Shown: positions 26,064-35,806 of the stretch, in pieces
How the letters are laid out: each line of letters opens with the position of its first letter
How positions within the stretch are numbered: position 1 is the first letter of the stretch
NCBI RefSeq assembly: GCF_002332255.1
Contig: NZ_NRGW01000001.1
Location: 992,001-1,056,000 of the forward strand
Source of the DNA: Halomonas sp. JB37
GTDB taxonomy: Bacteria; Pseudomonadota; Gammaproteobacteria; Pseudomonadales; Halomonadaceae
Reading direction: 5' to 3'
DNA: 64,000 bases
Position numbers and translations under genes: made by a program
Notes under the pieces: model-generated
Seen by the model: the letters and a program-made list of their open reading frames with translations, nothing else
What the model was told of the DNA's origin: nothing
The model's database searches: none

Positions 26064-27044
26064 ATGCGGAAACAATTATTTGCCACGCTGGCTACCCTTG
26101 GAATGTTAACGGCGGCTCCCTTCGCCCTCGCTAATCCCATCGAAATTCAAGTCAACAACACGATGAGTGAAGGCGGCTCGGAAAGTGCTGCGGTGGAACG
26201 TTTCGCTGAATATTTAGAAGAGCAGGCGCCGGGTCGCTTTGAGGTGCGTCCTTTTTTGGCGGGATCGCTGGGCGGTGAAAACGCTATTTTGGAATTGCTG
26301 AATCTTGGCCAGACACAGATCTCCCTGACCGGCGGCAACTGGCGCCAGCAATATGCGCCTGAATATGATGCCATCACCGTGCCCTTTTTGTTTACCACCT
26401 GGGACGAAGTGGACGCTTATATAGAGACTCCTTCTGGGCAGGCGTTGATTGAAAAGGCAGAGAGCCAAGGCGGTCTTAAATTCTTTGGTACTCAGCATCG
26501 TGGCCCGCGTCATATGACGGCCAATAAAGAAATTAATACGCCCGCAGATCTTGCCGGATTCCGTCTTCGCCTGCCTTCGCTGCCCATTTGGCTAGAAGTG
26601 TGGGAAGAGATTGGTGCTCAGGTCGTCAACGTACCGGCACCGGAAATTTATCTGGCCATGCAAACCGGCCAGGTCGACGGTCACGAGAATTCGCTTTCAT
26701 CGCCCTATACGCGCCGGCTGTGGGAAGTACAGGACTATTTGATTTTGACCAGCCACGTACAGTTTCCCTGGAGCTGGGTAGCCAGTTCGCGCTGGTGGGA
26801 TGGTCTTGAAGCGGAAGACCAGGCGCTGATTGCGGAGGCGATCGATGTGGCCCGCGAGTATGGCTCAGAGCAAGAGCTTGAACTGGATAAATATTATCTA
26901 GAAGCCCTTAAAGAAGAAGGAATGACGGTTATCGAGCCTGATATTGATGCCTTCCGTGAAGCGGCGATGCCCGCCATTGATCGCGTTCTTTCTGAGATGG
27001 CCGACGGCGTTCGCGAAGATGCGCTGGGTAGCGAAAGTAACTAA
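26064..27044 (+). CDS. TRAP transporter B substrate-binding protein, DctP family
   Basis: Periplasmic receptor of 326 residues, signal peptide ending TAAPFALA, mature start NPIEIQVNN. The ligand-binding arginine region reads DLAGFRLRLPSLPIWLEVWE and the family motif PAPEIYLAMQTGQVDGHEN follows. The ligand is probably a carboxylate sugar acid, judged from the aldolase gene behind the operon. A strong hairpin with a T tract follows the gene, so more receptor than permease should be made. Confidence 0.9.
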   Translation: MRKQLFATLATLGMLTAAPFALANPIEIQVNNTMSEGGSESAAVERFAEYLEEQAPGRFEVRPFLAGSLGGENAILELLNLGQTQISLTGGNWRQQYAPEYDAITVPFLFTTWDEVDAYIETPSGQALIEKAESQGGLKFFGTQHRGPRHMTANKEINTPADLAGFRLRLPSLPIWLEVWEEIGAQVVNVPAPEIYLAMQTGQVDGHENSLSSPYTRRLWEVQDYLILTSHVQFPWSWVASSRWWDGLEAEDQALIAEAIDVAREYGSEQELELDKYYLEALKEEGMTVIEPDIDAFREAAMPAIDRVLSEMADGVREDALGSESN

Positions 27045-27064
27045 TACGCACCTGAAGCAAACAG

Positions 27065-27097
27065 CGGCGGCCCATCGGGCCGTCGTTTTATTTTTGT
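27065..27097 (+). terminator. Partial terminator between TRAP B receptor and permease genes
   Basis: 9-bp GC-rich stem with one G-U pair (27065-27073 with 27077-27085) followed by TTTTATTTTT. It has the form of a rho-independent terminator but lies inside the operon, 20 bp after dctP, and would reduce read-through into dctQM. Confidence 0.8.
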
Positions 27098-27125
27098 ATG
27101 TTGATAAATGTCGGGGAGTTTTCCT

Positions 27126-27680
27126 GTGAATCACGTGGTTCCGCCCAGTAACGGGTTCGATCGAATAGCTTTCTATACGTTGCGCTGGGTAACCCGCCTT
27201 TGCGATGGGGCGGGCGTGGCGTTAATGGCCGCTATCCTGCTGCTTATTGTGGCGGCGGTTATTGCGCGGGACCTGCTGGGGCTTGGTATGCCTTGGACCG
27301 AAGAGGTCGCGTCTATGATGGCTATCTACGCGATTGGCTTTGGATCGCTATCGGCCTGGGTGCGCAGCGAGCATCTGGTAGTCGATTTGTTTAGCCATAA
27401 GCTTTCTGGGTTAGGAAAAAGTCTCCAGTATCGAGCCACAGCACTGATTTCATGTGGTTTTTTTGCCCTTGCCGCTTGGGGCGCATGGATCATGTCGGAT
27501 ATGAGCGCCAACAATAAAACGGTCTCGCTGAGTATCAGTTTCAGCTATCTCTACTACGGTATTTTCTTTAGTTTTGCGGGTATGGCGCTGATAGCAGTGT
27601 GGCAAACCCTGCGCGGCCCGGTCGCGTGGTTGGAAGTGCATGATGAAGAAGAGCATCAAGAGGAGTTAGCTCAGCCATGA
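27126..27680 (+). CDS. TRAP transporter B small permease, DctQ family
   Basis: About 184 residues with four membrane segments and the motif GMPWTEEVASMMAIYAIGFG, then WVRSEHLVVDLF. GTG at 27126 is preferred because GGGGAG lies 8 nt before it; an ATG at 27108 in the same frame has no RBS. It ends in an acidic tail (EEEHQEE) and overlaps dctM by ATGA. Confidence 0.87.
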   Translation: MNHVVPPSNGFDRIAFYTLRWVTRLCDGAGVALMAAILLLIVAAVIARDLLGLGMPWTEEVASMMAIYAIGFGSLSAWVRSEHLVVDLFSHKLSGLGKSLQYRATALISCGFFALAAWGAWIMSDMSANNKTVSLSISFSYLYYGIFFSFAGMALIAVWQTLRGPVAWLEVHDEEEHQEELAQP

Positions 27681-28972
27681 TGGAATTACTGATTTTTGTC
27701 GGCGGGCTATTGATACTTATGGCTATTGGCTTGCCCGTGGTGGTGGCTATTGGCGTGACGTCGTTTATCGCGCTAGTGGCAACCGGTACCGGTGGGCTGC
27801 CCGTTGAGTTATTGCCGCTGCGAATGGTGCAAACGCTCAACAACTTTACGCTGCTAGCGATTCCACTGTTTATTCTAGCCGCCAATATTATGAATATCGG
27901 CTCGACAACGACGCGCATTTTCGACTTTGCGACCGCGCTTGTCGGCTTCACTAAAGGTGGGCTTGGCCACGCTAACGTGGTGGCGAGCTCTATCTTCGCG
28001 ACCATGTCAGGCACCGCCGTAGCGGACGCTGCGGGGCTTGGCAGTATTGAAATTAAGGCCATGAAAGAGCGTGGCTATGCGCTGGATTACTCCACGGGCA
28101 TTACCGCGGCCTCAAGCGTTATTGGGCCAATCTTGCCACCCAGCATTGCGCTAGTCGTGTATGGCTGGCTTGCCAATGTCAGCATTGGTGGTCTATTTAT
28201 GGCGGGGCTTTTGCCGGGCATTTTGATGGCACTGCTGCTGATGGGCATGACCGTACTGCTTGGCGCGACCGGCAAGGTCGTGATGCCTAAACCTAAGCCG
28301 TTTGATGCCTGCGAAGTTGCTCGCACTGGCAAGCGTGCGATATTACCGCTAATGATGCCGGCCATTATCGTGGGTGGCATTTGGGGCGGCTTCTTCACGC
28401 CGACGGAAGCGGGCGCGATTGCCTCGCTGTACGCCATTATTCTAGGCGGTGTGATTTACCGTGATTTGAACGGGCGGGATCTTTTTAATGCTTTCCGCAG
28501 AACCTTAATGTTCAGTGCGGTTATTCTGCTGATTATTGCGGTTTCCAGCTTCTACGGCTGGATACTAGTGCGCATGGGCATTCCACAGGCACTGGCAGGG
28601 CAGGTCGCCAGCGTCGATATGCCCACGGTGGCGCTATTGCTCTGCTTCGCGCTGTTCTTCCTGCTCATTGGCTGCTTTATGTCAGTGATTGAAAGTATTC
28701 TGATCTTCACACCGATTGTGGTACCAGCGGCGCTTAGCGCCGGGTTAGATCCGGTGCATTTCGGCATTGTGATGGTGATTACACTGTCCGTCGGGGTCAT
28801 TACTCCTCCGTTTGGCACGGTGCTGTTTTTAATGGTGGGCATTACGCGACTGCGCTATGGCCAGGTGGTGACCGCGATACTGCCTTTCTTACTGCCGATT
28901 ATCGCCACTATTTTATTGCTAATCGCCGTGCCGGGCTTGGCCACGTGGCTGCCAGATCTCATGGGTTATTAA
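27677..28972 (+). CDS. TRAP transporter B large permease, DctM family
   Basis: 431 residues of membrane helices. Motifs: LLAIPLFILAANIMN, TMSGTAVADAAGLGSIEIKA, GPILPPSIALVVYG and GVITPPFGTVLFL. The start overlaps the DctQ stop as ATGA. The HpaI-type aldolase gene follows 49 bp later, likely in the same transcript. Confidence 0.92.
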   Translation: MMELLIFVGGLLILMAIGLPVVVAIGVTSFIALVATGTGGLPVELLPLRMVQTLNNFTLLAIPLFILAANIMNIGSTTTRIFDFATALVGFTKGGLGHANVVASSIFATMSGTAVADAAGLGSIEIKAMKERGYALDYSTGITAASSVIGPILPPSIALVVYGWLANVSIGGLFMAGLLPGILMALLLMGMTVLLGATGKVVMPKPKPFDACEVARTGKRAILPLMMPAIIVGGIWGGFFTPTEAGAIASLYAIILGGVIYRDLNGRDLFNAFRRTLMFSAVILLIIAVSSFYGWILVRMGIPQALAGQVASVDMPTVALLLCFALFFLLIGCFMSVIESILIFTPIVVPAALSAGLDPVHFGIVMVITLSVGVITPPFGTVLFLMVGITRLRYGQVVTAILPFLLPIIATILLLIAVPGLATWLPDLMGY

Positions 28973-29021
28973 GAGCTTAAGGCGAGCGTTTTAACCGCCG
29001 TCAAAATAAAAAGGAGCCAAT

Positions 29022-29789
29022 ATGAACATGCCTCAAAATGAGTTTAAACAGCAGCTGTTAGCGGGCCAGCCCCAAACGGGGATTTGGCTCGGGCTAGCGA
29101 GCGCATACTCAGCGGAAATTGCCGCCACGGCTGGCTTTGACTGGCTGTTGCTAGATGCCGAGCACGTTCCTAATGACCTGGGCAGCCTGCTTGCTCAACT
29201 GCAGGCGCTGGCGCCCTATAAAAGCCACCCAGTAGTGCGCCCGCCCACGGGCGATGCCGTGCTGATCAAGCGCTATTTGGATATTGGCGTACAGAACTTA
29301 CTGATCCCCATGGTGGAAACGGCCGAGCAAGCCGCTGAGCTGGTTGCTGCAACCCGCTACCCACCCCACGGTGAACGTGGCGTTGGGCATGTGTTGGCAC
29401 GTGCCTCGCGCTGGGGGCAGGTGAAGGACTATCTGGCCCGCGCAGATGACGAGATTTGTCTGATGCTGCAGGTAGAGAGCCAGCAGGCGCTGGATAATTT
29501 GGAAGCTATCGCCGCAGTAGAAGGGGTCGACGGTGTATTTATTGGCCCCGCCGATTTATCTGCTTCGATGGGGCATCTTGGCAATGCTGGCCACCCCGAC
29601 GTGGAAGCGGCGATTAGTGACGCTATTCACAAAATTCGCGCAGCGGGTAAGGCGGCAGGGATTGTCACGGTGGACGAACAGGCAGCCCGCGGTTACCTAG
29701 CTGCAGGCTGTACATTCGTTGGCGTAGGGATCGATGCTCTGCTGTATGCCAATGCCTTGCGCGGCTTGGCAGAGCGTTTCAAACGCTAG
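29022..29789 (+). CDS. hpaI: HpcH/HpaI-family class II aldolase
   Basis: 255 residues, close to 4-hydroxy-2-oxoheptanedioate aldolase Hpa[21 protein letters not shown] and [13 protein letters not shown] at the start, metal ligand Glu in [10 protein letters not shown], Asp in [10 protein letters not shown], and [18 protein letters not shown]. HpaI enzymes cleave or form 4-hydroxy-2-keto acids from pyruvate and an aldehyde with wide aldehyde tolerance. No hpa genes are near, so here it more likely splits a 2-keto-3-deoxy sugar acid made from the TRAP B substrate. AAGGAG precedes the ATG. Confidence 0.88.
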   Translation: MNMPQNEFKQQLLAGQPQTGIWLGLASAYSAEIAATAGFDWLLLDAEHVPNDLGSLLAQLQALAPYKSHPVVRPPTGDAVLIKRYLDIGVQNLLIPMVETAEQAAELVAATRYPPHGERGVGHVLARASRWGQVKDYLARADDEICLMLQVESQQALDNLEAIAAVEGVDGVFIGPADLSASMGHLGNAGHPDVEAAISDAIHKIRAAGKAAGIVTVDEQAARGYLAAGCTFVGVGIDALLYANALRGLAERFKR

Positions 29790-29813
29790 GGTTTGTATGA
29801 ACGCTGAGCGAAG

Positions 29814-29860
29814 GCCAGGCAAGCGCTTTAATGTGGATATGCCTTCTGCGCTTGCCTGGC
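29814..29860. terminator. Bidirectional hairpin between converging operons
   Basis: Perfect 13-bp stem: GCCAGGCAAGCGC (29814-29826) with GCGCTTGCCTGGC (29848-29860), 21-nt loop, between the aldolase gene and the convergent FAD dehydrogenase gene. Confidence 0.65.
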
Positions 29861-29867
29861 TGGGTCG

Positions 29868-31292
29868 TTAACCTTCAGTTGGCAAAATCCTTCCGGGGTT
29901 CATCAGCCCTTTAGGATCAAACAGGGCTTTAACGCCGCTGATGAGTTCACGTTCGATGGGTGATAGCCGAGCCAAATAGGGCGCTTGCTTGGTGCGGCCA
30001 ATACCGTGCTCAGCGCTGATACTGCCGTTGAAATCATCGAGCACTTCAAAAAGCCGTTCTTCCAGGTCATGCAGGTGGGCTTTTTTGTCTGCGTCAGCCA
30101 TGGCGCTGGGCGGCAGAATGTTAAAGTGCAGGTTGCCGTCGCCGACGTGCCCATAGGCAATGATTTCGCACTCGGGAGAGGCGGCCATGATGACCTCACT
30201 CGCCTGCGTGACAAAGGCTGGAATCGCTGAAATAGGCACGGCGATATCAGTACGTAAGTGCTCGCCGCGCCGACGTTGGCCTTCCAGCATACTCTCGCGG
30301 AATTGCCATAGCTGGGCCGACTGGGTGTCGCTGGCGGCGAGTGCGCCGTCAAGCACCAGCTCACGCTCCATGCCTGTTTCCAGCAGCTGTTCCAGCATCG
30401 TCGCTAAATCTATCGGTCCGGTGGCGGCGACTTCCATGAGCACGTACCACGGGTAGGCGCTTTCCAATGGGTCGTGAAGCTCCGGGGTTGCTTCTATGGC
30501 CAGCTCAATGCAGCGGCGCGGAATCAGCTCAAAAGCCGTCAGCAAATCGCAGCAGTCGCGGCGTGCTAAGCCATATAGGTCGATAACCGCTTGAACGGAG
30601 GGCAGTCCCAGCAGCGCGGTGCGGTTTTGAGTCGGGCGTGGTGAGAGTTTTAACACTGCGCCGGTCACGATGCCCAGGGTGCCTTCGCTGCCTAAAAACA
30701 GCTGCTGAAGATCGTAGCCGCGGTTGTCTTTGTGCAGGGCGTTTAGGCCCTCCAACACGCGCCCATCGGGAAGTACCACTTCTAGCCCCAGCACCAGCTC
30801 GCGCATCATGCCGTAGCGCAGCACGTTAAGGCCGCCTGCATTGGTAGCAATGTTGCCACCAATCTGGCAACTGCCCTGAGCGCCGAGCGAAAGCGGAAAA
30901 TCGCAGTCATGCTCGGCAGCGGCTAGCTTGACGTTCTCAAGGATGCAGCCAGCGTCCACCGTGATGGTGAAGTTAACCGGATCAATGGCCCGTACGTTAT
31001 TCAAACGCTCTAGGCTGATCACCAGTTCCTGACCGTTTGCGGCGGGCAATGCGCCCGCCACCAGGCCGCTATGGCCACCTTGGGGCGTCATTGCGACCCC
31101 TTGCTGATAACAGCGCCTGACAATCTCAGCAACGTCAGCGGTATTCGCCGGGCGGGCTACGGCCAGCGGCATGCCTAGCGTGTCGCCAGCCCAGTCGCTA
31201 ACGTAGCGCGCCATTGCGTCTGGTTGGCGTATTAAACCGCGCTCGCCAAGCAGGCTGGCGAGCTCGTTTAAAAAGAGTGTGATCGCTGTCAT
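29868..31292 (-). CDS. FAD-linked 2-hydroxyacid dehydrogenase (GlcD/D-lactate type)
   Basis: 474 residues. FAD-binding PCMH-type domain: VARPANTADVAEIVRRCYQQ, GGHSGLVAGA, LGAQGSCQIGGNIATNAGG and LFLGSEGTLGIVTGAVLK. The C-terminal FAD-oxidase domain has the metal His in YGHVGDGNLHFN and EHGIGRTK near the end. It oxidises a D-2-hydroxyacid such as D-lactate or glycolate, passing electrons to the respiratory chain. The ATG overlaps the stop of the fuconate-dehydratase gene by one base (TAATG), so the two are coupled; lactate released by fuconate breakdown would be a fitting substrate. Confidence 0.9.
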   Translation of the reverse strand: MTAITLFLNELASLLGERGLIRQPDAMARYVSDWAGDTLGMPLAVARPANTADVAEIVRRCYQQGVAMTPQGGHSGLVAGALPAANGQELVISLERLNNVRAIDPVNFTITVDAGCILENVKLAAAEHDCDFPLSLGAQGSCQIGGNIATNAGGLNVLRYGMMRELVLGLEVVLPDGRVLEGLNALHKDNRGYDLQQLFLGSEGTLGIVTGAVLKLSPRPTQNRTALLGLPSVQAVIDLYGLARRDCCDLLTAFELIPRRCIELAIEATPELHDPLESAYPWYVLMEVAATGPIDLATMLEQLLETGMERELVLDGALAASDTQSAQLWQFRESMLEGQRRRGEHLRTDIAVPISAIPAFVTQASEVIMAASPECEIIAYGHVGDGNLHFNILPPSAMADADKKAHLHDLEERLFEVLDDFNGSISAEHGIGRTKQAPYLARLSPIERELISGVKALFDPKGLMNPGRILPTEG

Positions 31293-32593
31293 TAGACCTC
31301 TTCCTGCCAGGCAGCGCCGTCGGGGAAGGAGTGCTGCGCTTGCGACTGCGCGTGCATGGCAATGCTGTAGCCCGGCGCTTCGGGCACCTGATAACGCCCG
31401 CCGCGAATGACGACCGGGTCAATAAAGTGTTCGTGAAGATGATCCACATACTCCAGAACGCGACCCTCAAGGCTACCGGATACCGCAATGTAATCGAAGA
31501 GTGAGATGTGCTGGGTGTATTCGCATAGCCCCACGCCACCGCCGTGAGGGCAAATTGGCACGCCGAACTTGGCGGCCATTAGTACCACCAGGATGACTTC
31601 GTTGAGCCCGCCCAGGCGTGCCGCATCAAGCTGACAATAGTCGATGGCATCTGCCTGGAAGAACTGCTTAAACATCACTTTGTTATGGCAGTGCTCGCCG
31701 GTAGCAACGCCAATAGGCGCAACGCGGTGGCGAATTTCAGCGTGGCCTAGAATGTCGTCAGGGCTGGTGGGTTCTTCGATCCACAGCGGGTCAAATTCCG
31801 CTAAGCGGCGCATTTTAGTGATCGTTTCATCGACGTCCCATACCTGGTTGGCATCCATCATCAGCACGTTGTCCCAGCCAATCTCATCGCGCAGCAGCGC
31901 TGCGCGGCGGGCATCTTCTTCGATATCGCCACCAATTTTTTGTTTAAAGTGCGTCCAGCCTTCCGCCAGCGCTTCTCTGGCCAATCGGCGCACTTTCTCG
32001 TCGCTGTAGCCCAGCCAACCCGATGAAGTGGTGTAGCCTGGGTAGCCGTCGCGGCGCATTTCGTCTTCACGTTCTGCTTTGCCGGATGACTGGCGGCGTA
32101 ACAAGCAGATTGCTTCTTCCGGCGTGAGCGCATCGGTAACGAAGCGAAAGTCGAGACAGCGCACCAGCTGCTCTGGGGTCATATCCACCAGCAGCTTCCA
32201 TACCGGTTTGCCTTCGTGCTTTGCCCACATATCCCACACGGCGTTGACGATGGCCGCCGTGGCTAGGTGAATCGCGCCTTTATCGGGGCCGATCCAGCGT
32301 AGCTGGCTGTCACCGGTGATTTCTCGCCAGAAACTGCCCATATTGTCGGTGATGGATGCCAGCGAGCGTCCTTCAATTAACGGCGCTAGTGATTGCACGG
32401 CGGTAACCACTATCTCGTTGCCGCGGCCGATGGTAAACGTTAAGCCGTGCCCTTCGGGGCTGCCATCATCAGTATGCAGAATGACGTAAGTGGCCGAATA
32501 GTCGGGCGCCGCATTCATGGCATCCGAGCCGTCCAGCGTGCGCGATGTGGGGAAGCGGATATCCTGAATTTCGACGCGTGTTATGGTTGTCAT
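31292..32593 (-). CDS. L-fuconate dehydratase-type enolase-superfamily enzyme
   Basis: 433 residues of the mandelate-racemase/enolase superfamily. The N-terminal TLDGSDAMNAAPDYSATYV is characteristic of L-fuconate dehydratases. Catalytic Lys pair in FKQKIGGD, metal ligands in MMDANQVWD, WIEEPTSPDD and ATGEHCHNKV, catalytic His in ICPHGGGVGL. It removes water from a sugar acid to give a 2-keto-3-deoxy acid. AGGAGAGCACA precedes the ATG. It is followed by the FAD dehydrogenase gene and preceded by the FAH-family gene, both in the same direction. Related sugar acids cannot be excluded as substrate. Confidence 0.9.
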   Translation of the reverse strand: MTTITRVEIQDIRFPTSRTLDGSDAMNAAPDYSATYVILHTDDGSPEGHGLTFTIGRGNEIVVTAVQSLAPLIEGRSLASITDNMGSFWREITGDSQLRWIGPDKGAIHLATAAIVNAVWDMWAKHEGKPVWKLLVDMTPEQLVRCLDFRFVTDALTPEEAICLLRRQSSGKAEREDEMRRDGYPGYTTSSGWLGYSDEKVRRLAREALAEGWTHFKQKIGGDIEEDARRAALLRDEIGWDNVLMMDANQVWDVDETITKMRRLAEFDPLWIEEPTSPDDILGHAEIRHRVAPIGVATGEHCHNKVMFKQFFQADAIDYCQLDAARLGGLNEVILVVLMAAKFGVPICPHGGGVGLCEYTQHISLFDYIAVSGSLEGRVLEYVDHLHEHFIDPVVIRGGRYQVPEAPGYSIAMHAQSQAQHSFPDGAAWQEEV

Positions 32594-32630
32594 TGTGCTC
32601 TCCTAATCAGTGCTATGGGTGGCGTAATAC

Positions 32631-33794
32631 TTAGCGGCGCGCTAGGTGGCGCATCAGTTCGCGAATACCGTAAGTCCAGGGCGGCAGCTGATCGCTTCTG
32701 CCTACCGTATTGACTAAGGCGCCAAGGGACGGTGTAGCGATGGTGACGCGATCGCCTAGATGATGGGTGAATCCCTGGCCTTCGCCGTCGCGGTCCTGAA
32801 TCGGTGAGAACATGGTGCCGAGGAACAGCATGAAGCCGTCAGGGTACTGGTGGTGCTCGCCGATAGTTTGGCCTACTAGGTCCAGCGGATCGCGGCTGAT
32901 TTCGCGCATATCGCTCTCGCCCTGGAGCAAGAAATCATCGTCTTCTCCTTCAATACGCAGCGATACCTGGCAATTGCGTACGCTATCCATATCGAAGTGA
33001 TCGTCAAATAGCCGGATGAACGGCCCCAGCGAGCAGGAGGCGTTGTTATCTTTTGCCTTGCCGAGCAGCAGGGCGCTGCGGCCCTCAACGTCGCGCAAGT
33101 TGACGTCATTGCCTAGCGTGGCGCCGCGCACCTGGCCACGGCTGTCTACCGCCAGGACAATTTCCGGCTCTGGGTTATTCCACTGAGAGGACTCATGCAA
33201 ACCCACCGGGGTGCCAAAGCCTACCGAAGACAGCGGCTGCGCTTTAGTAAACACCTCGGCATCGGGGCCAATGCCTACTTCCATATATTGCGACCAGCCA
33301 CCGCGGGCTTGCAGCGCTTCTTTGAGCGCCATCGCTTCGGCAGACCCTGGGGTAATCTTGGAGAGATCGGTGCCAATCAGCGCCTGCAAATCGTCGCGCA
33401 GCGCGACGGCCCTAGCCGGATCACCGCCCGCTTGCTCTTCGATTACCCGCTCTAACAGGCTAACGGCAAAGGTGACGCCACAGGCTTTAACGGCCTGTAC
33501 ATCGCAAGGGGCCAGCAAGTAGGGCGCGGTTGGCGAAGGCATCTGGGAGTTGGCGAGCAGCGACTCGACGCTACCGATTGACGGCCCATCTGCGCGTTGC
33601 ACGACGGACAGCACATCATCGCGTTCCAGCAAATCAGCCATGGTGGGGCCAAACGCGGTGATATCGATGACCTGGCCAGCGTGCACGGTTACCAGTGCGG
33701 GGCCGGGGTGCGTGCCATCCAGCCAAACGCGGCCAACGAGCAGCGCTTTATCCAAATCATGGGGAAGAGAGTCAGTCAGGGACAGTGGGTTCAT
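32631..33794 (-). CDS. FAH-family 2-keto-3-deoxy-pentonate dehydratase-like (XylX type)
   Basis: 387 residues. The length and motifs follow the XylX group: VKACGVTFAVSLLERVIEEQ, WSQYMEVGIGPDAEVFTKAQ, WNNPEPEIVLAVDSRG (metal Glu), LGNDVNLRDVEGRSALLLG, KAKDNNASCSLGPFIRLFD and DGFMLFLGTMFSPIQDRD. XylX dehydrates 2-keto-3-deoxy-D-xylonate (or the L-arabinonate equivalent) to 2-oxoglutarate semialdehyde. That would feed the semialdehyde dehydrogenase at 42118. It shares its operon with the fuconate-type dehydratase, so a deoxyfuconate product is the alternative. Divergent from the SDR gene. Confidence 0.85.
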   Translation of the reverse strand: MNPLSLTDSLPHDLDKALLVGRVWLDGTHPGPALVTVHAGQVIDITAFGPTMADLLERDDVLSVVQRADGPSIGSVESLLANSQMPSPTAPYLLAPCDVQAVKACGVTFAVSLLERVIEEQAGGDPARAVALRDDLQALIGTDLSKITPGSAEAMALKEALQARGGWSQYMEVGIGPDAEVFTKAQPLSSVGFGTPVGLHESSQWNNPEPEIVLAVDSRGQVRGATLGNDVNLRDVEGRSALLLGKAKDNNASCSLGPFIRLFDDHFDMDSVRNCQVSLRIEGEDDDFLLQGESDMREISRDPLDLVGQTIGEHHQYPDGFMLFLGTMFSPIQDRDGEGQGFTHHLGDRVTIATPSLGALVNTVGRSDQLPPWTYGIRELMRHLARR

Positions 33795-34025
33795 GTGCGC
33801 CTCCAGAAAAGTTGGACTAAAGATGTACTAGTGATGAGCAACGAGTGGTTGGTGCGCCATCACCTATCATGTTATGGATATTGTGTTGTATGACAGGTAT
33901 GCCAGTTCATGGCTCACTTTAGCGCACCGTCCGGTTTCGGGTCGATAGTTAAATCTGCCTAATTGAGATCGGTTTCGCTTAACGCTGCGTGCAAAAATAA
34001 AAGTAAAAATCCTAAGGAGAAGGTC
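33795..34025. promoter_or_regulatory. Divergent promoter region between FAH and SDR operons
   Basis: 231 bp containing the control region for both operons. The half-site GTATGAC at 33888-33894 equals one arm of the perfect palindrome at 57769-57783, which suggests a GntR-type operator, but the second arm is not clear. No gene seen. Confidence 0.35.
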
Positions 34026-34790
34026 ATGTTAGACGAGTGGAAAGGCAAGCGAGTCCTCATCACCGGCGCTAGCCGTGGCATCGGCGCGGCGGTGGCTAAG
34101 CAGCTAGGTACGCTGGGTGCCCATGTGGCAGTGCACTATCACAGCAGCGAAGCGCCCGCCGAAGCGGTGGCCAAGGCTATCCGCGATGCAGGGGGGGAAG
34201 CCTTTACCCTTAAGGCGGACGTCAGCCATTCCAGTGAAACGCAACGGCTTGTCGATGAAGCGGCCAAACGCCTGGGCGGGTTGGATCTGTTAATCAATAA
34301 CGCTGGTGACATGCTGGGCCGGGTAGGCTTAGACGCGATGGATGATGACCAGTACGACCGAGTGATGGATCTCAACGTGCGCTCGGTGATCATGGCCAGC
34401 CGCGCCGCGCTAGCGCATTTTAGGCGCGCAGGACGCGGCAATATCATCCATACCACGTCTATTGCCGCACGCAATGGCGGTGGTGGCGGTGCAGGGCTCT
34501 ATGCTTCTGCCAAGGGGTTTGTGAGCACGGTGACGCGCAATATGGCGAAAGAGCTGGCCGGCGAGAATATCCGCGTCAATGCCGTCGCCCCCGGTACGAT
34601 TGCGACCGATTTTCACGAGCGCCACTCCAGCGAGGCGCATTTAGCCGCGGCACGTGCATCGATCCCTATGGGGCGATTAGGCACGTCCGAAGAGTGCGTA
34701 GGGGCTTATGTATTTCTTGGAACAGACGCACTGAGCGGCTATGTCACGGGTCAAATAATTGAGGTCAACGGTGGGCAGCTAATGCCATGA
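34026..34790 (+). CDS. Short-chain dehydrogenase/reductase
   Basis: 254 residues, Rossmann fold with [16 protein letters not shown] for the dinucleotide, NNAG (LLINNAGDM) and the active site Ser plus YASAK. It oxidises or reduces a hydroxy group with NAD(P). The ATG at 34026 is preceded by AAGGAGAAGGT. The gene overlaps pdxA2 by ATGA and so belongs with the acid-sugar kinase genes; it may form the keto acid or epimerise the tetronate. It could also act on the product of the divergent dehydratase. Confidence 0.9.
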   Translation: MLDEWKGKRVLITGASRGIGAAVAKQLGTLGAHVAVHYHSSEAPAEAVAKAIRDAGGEAFTLKADVSHSSETQRLVDEAAKRLGGLDLLINNAGDMLGRVGLDAMDDDQYDRVMDLNVRSVIMASRAALAHFRRAGRGNIIHTTSIAARNGGGGGAGLYASAKGFVSTVTRNMAKELAGENIRVNAVAPGTIATDFHERHSSEAHLAAARASIPMGRLGTSEECVGAYVFLGTDALSGYVTGQIIEVNGGQLMP

Positions 34791-35806
34791 GTATGTCATT
34801 GCGTAGTGACCCAGGCGCTAAGTGTTATGAGATTGCGATCACCATGGGCGACCCTGCGGGTATTGGCCCGGAAATTATTTGTCGCGCGTTAAAGGCTATG
34901 TCTAGCGCCGAACGAGCCAGTGCCATCGTGGTGGGAGATCCCGCTATTTATCGTCGAGCAGCGGCCAGTGTCGATGCTGAGCTGATGTTTGTGCCGCTCG
35001 ACCAACCATCCAGCGGTGATCACTGTGTCGCTATCAGCGTCGTGGACGTGCCGGTGGGTGCAGATATCCCGGATGGCCAAATCAGTGCGGGCGCAGGTGA
35101 TATGGCTTTTCGTTGCGTTCAGGCGGCGGTGAACTTAGTGCAGTCAGGTCGGGCGCAGGTGATTGTTACTGCGCCGCTCAACAAGGCGGCGCTGCATGAA
35201 GCAGGGCACCATTACGATGGCCACACCGGCATGCTGGCAGCGCTGACCGGCGCGCTCTCATCGTTCATGCTATTGGCCTCGGAGACGCTTTCGACGCTGC
35301 ATGTTTCAACGCATGTATCACTGCGAGAAGCGATCGATCGAGTGACGCCTGAACGTATTGTTGCCACCGTCGAAGCCGGCAATGCTCACTTGGTTGCGCT
35401 GGGACTAAGTGCGCCACGTATCGCCGTTGCCGGACTCAATCCGCATTGCGGTGAAGGGGGGATCTTTGGTGATGAGGACAGCCGCTGTATTGCGCCCGCA
35501 GTGGATCAGCTGCGTCAGCGTGGCTTTGATGTAAGTGGTCCTATTTCTGCTGACACGGTGTTCTACCGAGCCTCTAAAGGCGAGTTCGATTTAGTCGTTG
35601 CTCAGTATCATGACCAGGGGCATATTCCGGTCAAACTCATCGCATTCGATACCACGGTGAATGTCAGCCTAGGCCTGCCGTTACAGCGTACCTCAGTGGA
35701 TCACGGCACCGCGTTCGATATCGCCTGGCAAGGTAAAGCAGATGCTACCAATATGGGGTCCGCGATTGCCTATGCGCGACGTCTAGCCAGTGGCGGGCAT
35801 TCGTGA
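34787..35806 (+). CDS. pdxA2: PdxA2, 4-phospho-D-threonate/D-erythronate dehydrogenase
   Basis: 339 residues of the PdxA family. Signature [13 protein letters not shown], metal/substrate His in [17 protein letters not shown], and [19 protein letters not shown] near the end. The PdxA2 branch, found beside DUF1537 kinases, oxidatively decarboxylates 4-phospho-threonate or -erythronate to dihydroxyacetone phosphate. It is coupled to the SDR gene by ATGA and to the kinase gene by GTGA. Context, not sequence alone, separates it from the pyridoxine enzyme. Confidence 0.9.
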   Translation: MSMSLRSDPGAKCYEIAITMGDPAGIGPEIICRALKAMSSAERASAIVVGDPAIYRRAAASVDAELMFVPLDQPSSGDHCVAISVVDVPVGADIPDGQISAGAGDMAFRCVQAAVNLVQSGRAQVIVTAPLNKAALHEAGHHYDGHTGMLAALTGALSSFMLLASETLSTLHVSTHVSLREAIDRVTPERIVATVEAGNAHLVALGLSAPRIAVAGLNPHCGEGGIFGDEDSRCIAPAVDQLRQRGFDVSGPISADTVFYRASKGEFDLVVAQYHDQGHIPVKLIAFDTTVNVSLGLPLQRTSVDHGTAFDIAWQGKADATNMGSAIAYARRLASGGHS

